A stretch of DNA of 64,000 bases from an uncultured Flavobacteriaceae bacterium (GTDB taxonomy: Bacteria > Bacteroidota > Bacteroidia > Flavobacteriales > Flavobacteriaceae): the NCBI GenBank assembly GCA_947495135.1, contig CANLXN010000002.1, positions 434,001 through 498,000 of the forward strand. Direction: 5' to 3'. Below are positions 63,201 through 64,000 of the stretch, piece by piece. Numbering within the stretch: the stretch's first letter is position 1; each line of letters starts with the position of its first letter. Position numbers and translations under genes: made by a program. The notes below the pieces were generated by a model. It worked only from the letters and a program-made list of their open reading frames with translations. It did no database searches and was not told where the DNA came from.

Positions 63201-64000
63201 CCACTCTGCACTAGTAGTGCTCGTGTCTTGACTTGATGGATCATAGCTACATGGGTCAACTGGATCTGTACCATCTAACACTTCTTGTTCGTTGGTTACT
63301 CCGTCTCCATCACAATCTGCATCGTTCCAATCTTGACTTGGAGGTAGTGTCTGGTCTGCAACTACTAGATCACAAGGATCTAATGGGTTGGTTCCATTGT
63401 TATCGTCTACTCCGTTTCCGTCTGGATCAACTTCATCTCCATTGGTTACTCCGTCACCATCACAGTCCAGGTCTTGCCATGCTGTAGTCGTGATGGTGTA
63501 ATCTTGATTTGCTGGATCGTAAGAACAAGGATCTACTGGATCGGTTCCGTCGATTACTTCCTGTCCGTTGGTTACTCCGTCACCGTCACAGTCTAGGGCA
63601 TCCCAAGTTGTTGTTGGTGTAGTATCTTGATTGGCAACTATTAAATCACATGGATCTAATGGATTAGTGCCGTCTATTACTTCTTGACCATTACTTACGC
63701 CATCGCCATCGCAGTCTAATGCCTCCCATGCAGGAGTAGTTGGTACGCTTTGGCTCGATAACATAAAGTCACATGGATTGGTAGGATCGGTACCATCGGT
63801 AACTTCGTCGCCGTTGGTTACTCCGTCTCCATCACAATCTGCAGCTAACCATGCTCCACTTGGAGGTAGTGTTTGGTCTGCAACTACTAGATCACAAGGA
63901 TCTAATGGGTTGGTTCCATTGTTATCGTCTACCCCGTTTCCGTCAGGATCAACTTCATCTCCATTGGTTACTCCGTCACCATCACAGTCTAGGTCTTGCC
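60237..64000 (-). CDS. Giant T9SS adhesin with thrombospondin-type-3-like repeats and type B CTD, partial (5' end beyond right edge)
   Basis: The frame is open through the right edge, so the N-terminus is missing; the methionine at 63764 is internal. The visible ~1250 residues are tandem calcium-binding-like modules of the form [24 protein letters not shown], related to thrombospondin type 3 repeats. They are arranged in a higher-order unit of four modules with an exact 525-bp period. The end, from [17 protein letters not shown] through [10 protein letters not shown] to [11 protein letters not shown], is the gliding-motility-associated type B C-terminal domain (TIGR04131). That domain needs a PorP/SprF partner, which is the next gene. 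The protein is a surface adhesin of SprB-like design. Confidence 0.92.
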   Translation of the reverse strand, partial: QDLDCDGDGVTNGDEVDPDGNGVDDNNGTNPLDPCDLVVADQTLPPSGAWLAADCDGDGVTNGDEVTDGTDPTNPCDFMLSSQSVPTTPAWEALDCDGDGVSNGQEVIDGTNPLDPCDLIVANQDTTPTTTWDALDCDGDGVTNGQEVIDGTDPVDPCSYDPANQDYTITTTAWQDLDCDGDGVTNGDEVDPDGNGVDDNNGTNPLDPCDLVVADQTLPPSQDWNDADCDGDGVTNEQEVLDGTDPVDPCSYDPSSQDTSTTSAEWEDLDCDGDGVTNGDEIDDGTNPLDPCDLNVASQTLPPTATWEALDCDGDGVTNGQEVIDGTDPVDPCSYDPASQDYTTTTQEWQDLDCDGDGVTNGDEVDPDGNGVDDNNGTNPLDPCDLVVADQTLPPSQEWNDADCDGDGVTNEQEVLDGTDPVDPCSYDPSSQDTSTTSAEWEDLDCDGDGVTNGDEIDDGTNPLDPCDLNVASQTLPPTATWEALDCDGDGVTNGQEVIDGTDPVDPCSYDPASQDYTTTTQEWQDLDCDGDGVTNGDEVDPDGNGVDDNNGTNPLDPCDLVVADQTLPPSQEWNDADCDGDGVTNGQEVLDGTDPVDPCDYDTASQDISIITAEWDALDCDGDGVTNGDEIDDGTNPLDPCDLNVASQTLPPTATWEALDCDGDGVTNGQEVIDGTDPVDPCDYDPASQDYTTTTQEWQDLDCDGDGVTNGDEIDPDGNGVDDNNGTNPLDPCDLVVADQTLPPSQEWNDADCDGDGVTNGQEVLDGTDPVDPCDYDPASQDISIITAEWDALDCDGDGVTNGDEIDDGTNPLDPCDLNVASQTLPPTATWEALDCDGDGVTNGQEVIDGTDPVDPCDYDPASQDYTTTTQEWQDLDCDGDGVTNGDEVDPDGNGVDDNNGTNPLDPCDLVVADQTLPPSQEWNDADCDGDGVTNGQEVLDGTDPVDPCDYDPSSQDISITTAEWDALDCDGDGVLNGDEVLDGTDPLDPCDYNAANQDITIVTQEWLDLDCDGDGLPNGDEVIIGTDPQDPDTDGDGVNDGDEVDEGTDPLDPCDLNVDSQSEIPSDEWNELDCDGDGVDNETEVEDGTDPTDPCDFEPGSQDISIVTEEWLDLDCDGDGIPNGDETGDNDDDGQIDYDEDNNGDPDAEDGLEVFDIVTPNGDGLNDVFVIRGIHQYPNNTLEIFNRWGVKVYGVEGYGQPDKFFRGISEGRVTIAQDEKLPVGTYYYVLNYVNDNGENKQLAGPLYINRR
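61100..63600 (-). repeat. 525-bp higher-order tandem repeat in the adhesin
   Basis: Anchor sequences recur exactly 525 bp apart (for example at 61468, 61993, 62518 and 63043, and another anchor at 61156 and 61681). Near-identical units span at least about 2.5 kb, and diverged copies flank them on both sides, with spacing 522 bp near the right edge. Each unit encodes 175 residues in four Ca-binding-like modules. The high identity suggests recent expansion by recombination. Confidence 0.92.

Noticed and set aside
61468-63487. Series of 62- to 85-residue plus-strand frames with regular spacing
   Set aside because: They are shadows of the 525-bp adhesin repeat and only serve as handy anchors for its period.
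61100-63600. Possible CRISPR-like array
   Set aside because: The repeat is 525 bp, in-frame coding, without spacers, and no cas genes are present.
1-64000. tRNA, rRNA, insertion sequences, integrase or prophage genes
   Set aside because: No cloverleaf-like, rRNA-like or transposase/integrase-like sequence was noticed; a tRNAscan or Rfam search would be needed to exclude short RNAs.

Overview
The window is about 64 kb of low-GC bacterial chromosome, almost certainly from a member of the Flavobacteriaceae (Bacteroidota). The genus cannot be fixed from this sequence. Supporting signs are T9SS C-terminal sorting domains, a PorP/SprF protein with its partner adhesin, GLPGLI-family proteins, DUF5686 and 2TM proteins, a K+-dependent-type membrane pyrophosphatase, TAnnTTTG-type -7 promoter elements and the lack of clear Shine-Dalgarno sequences. 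I see no rRNA, tRNA, CRISPR array, transposase or integrase.

Layout. 1-5.4 kb: a TPR protein cut by the left edge and a large secreted M43-like metalloprotease with HYR repeats. 5.8-14.3 kb: a TonB-receptor-like outer-membrane protein with two GLPGLI proteins, divergent from a histidine kinase/OmpR-type regulator pair, then an exported protein and a deoxynucleoside kinase. 14.4-23.5 kb (minus strand): App1-family phosphatase, membrane pyrophosphatase, a T9SS cargo protein, soluble pyrophosphatase, a DUF5686 protein and pyruvate dehydrogenase E1 beta. 23.9-35.7 kb (mostly plus): etfBA, bifunctional nuclease, nucleoside transporter, thyA, a TonB-domain protein and a frameshifted relative, an ergothioneine pair (egtB-egtD) with a DUF427 gene and a convergent class V aminotransferase-like gene, then 2TM protein, folA and fabD.

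35.8-47.7 kb is the most unusual part. An AraC-type regulator is followed by an ECF sigma factor with a membrane TPR protein placed like an anti-sigma factor. Divergent from these are two paralogous six-cysteine lipoproteins, an exported membrane-anchored TPR-CHAT protease, and a C39-like/VKOR/thioredoxin fusion. Next come two small cysteine-rich peptides with double-glycine leaders, a C39-peptidase ABC exporter and an HlyD-type adaptor. Read together, this looks like a system that makes, oxidises, cleaves and exports disulfide-rich peptides, possibly under sigma/anti-sigma control with a periplasmic CHAT protease. The export half fits known bacteriocin-type machinery. The link to the CHAT and sigma genes is inference.

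47.8-64 kb: an exported amidohydrolase, galE and a sugar aminotransferase, Kdo transferase, a DUF2461 protein, and a LexA-like S24 repressor divergent from a radical-SAM/DNA-metabolism pair. Four 11-bp operator-like boxes lie between the repressor and that pair. A repetitive Ala/Asp-rich lipoprotein follows, then the T9SS trio OmpA-like protein, PorP/SprF and a giant type-B-CTD adhesin. The adhesin is built from 525-bp higher-order repeats and runs off the right edge.
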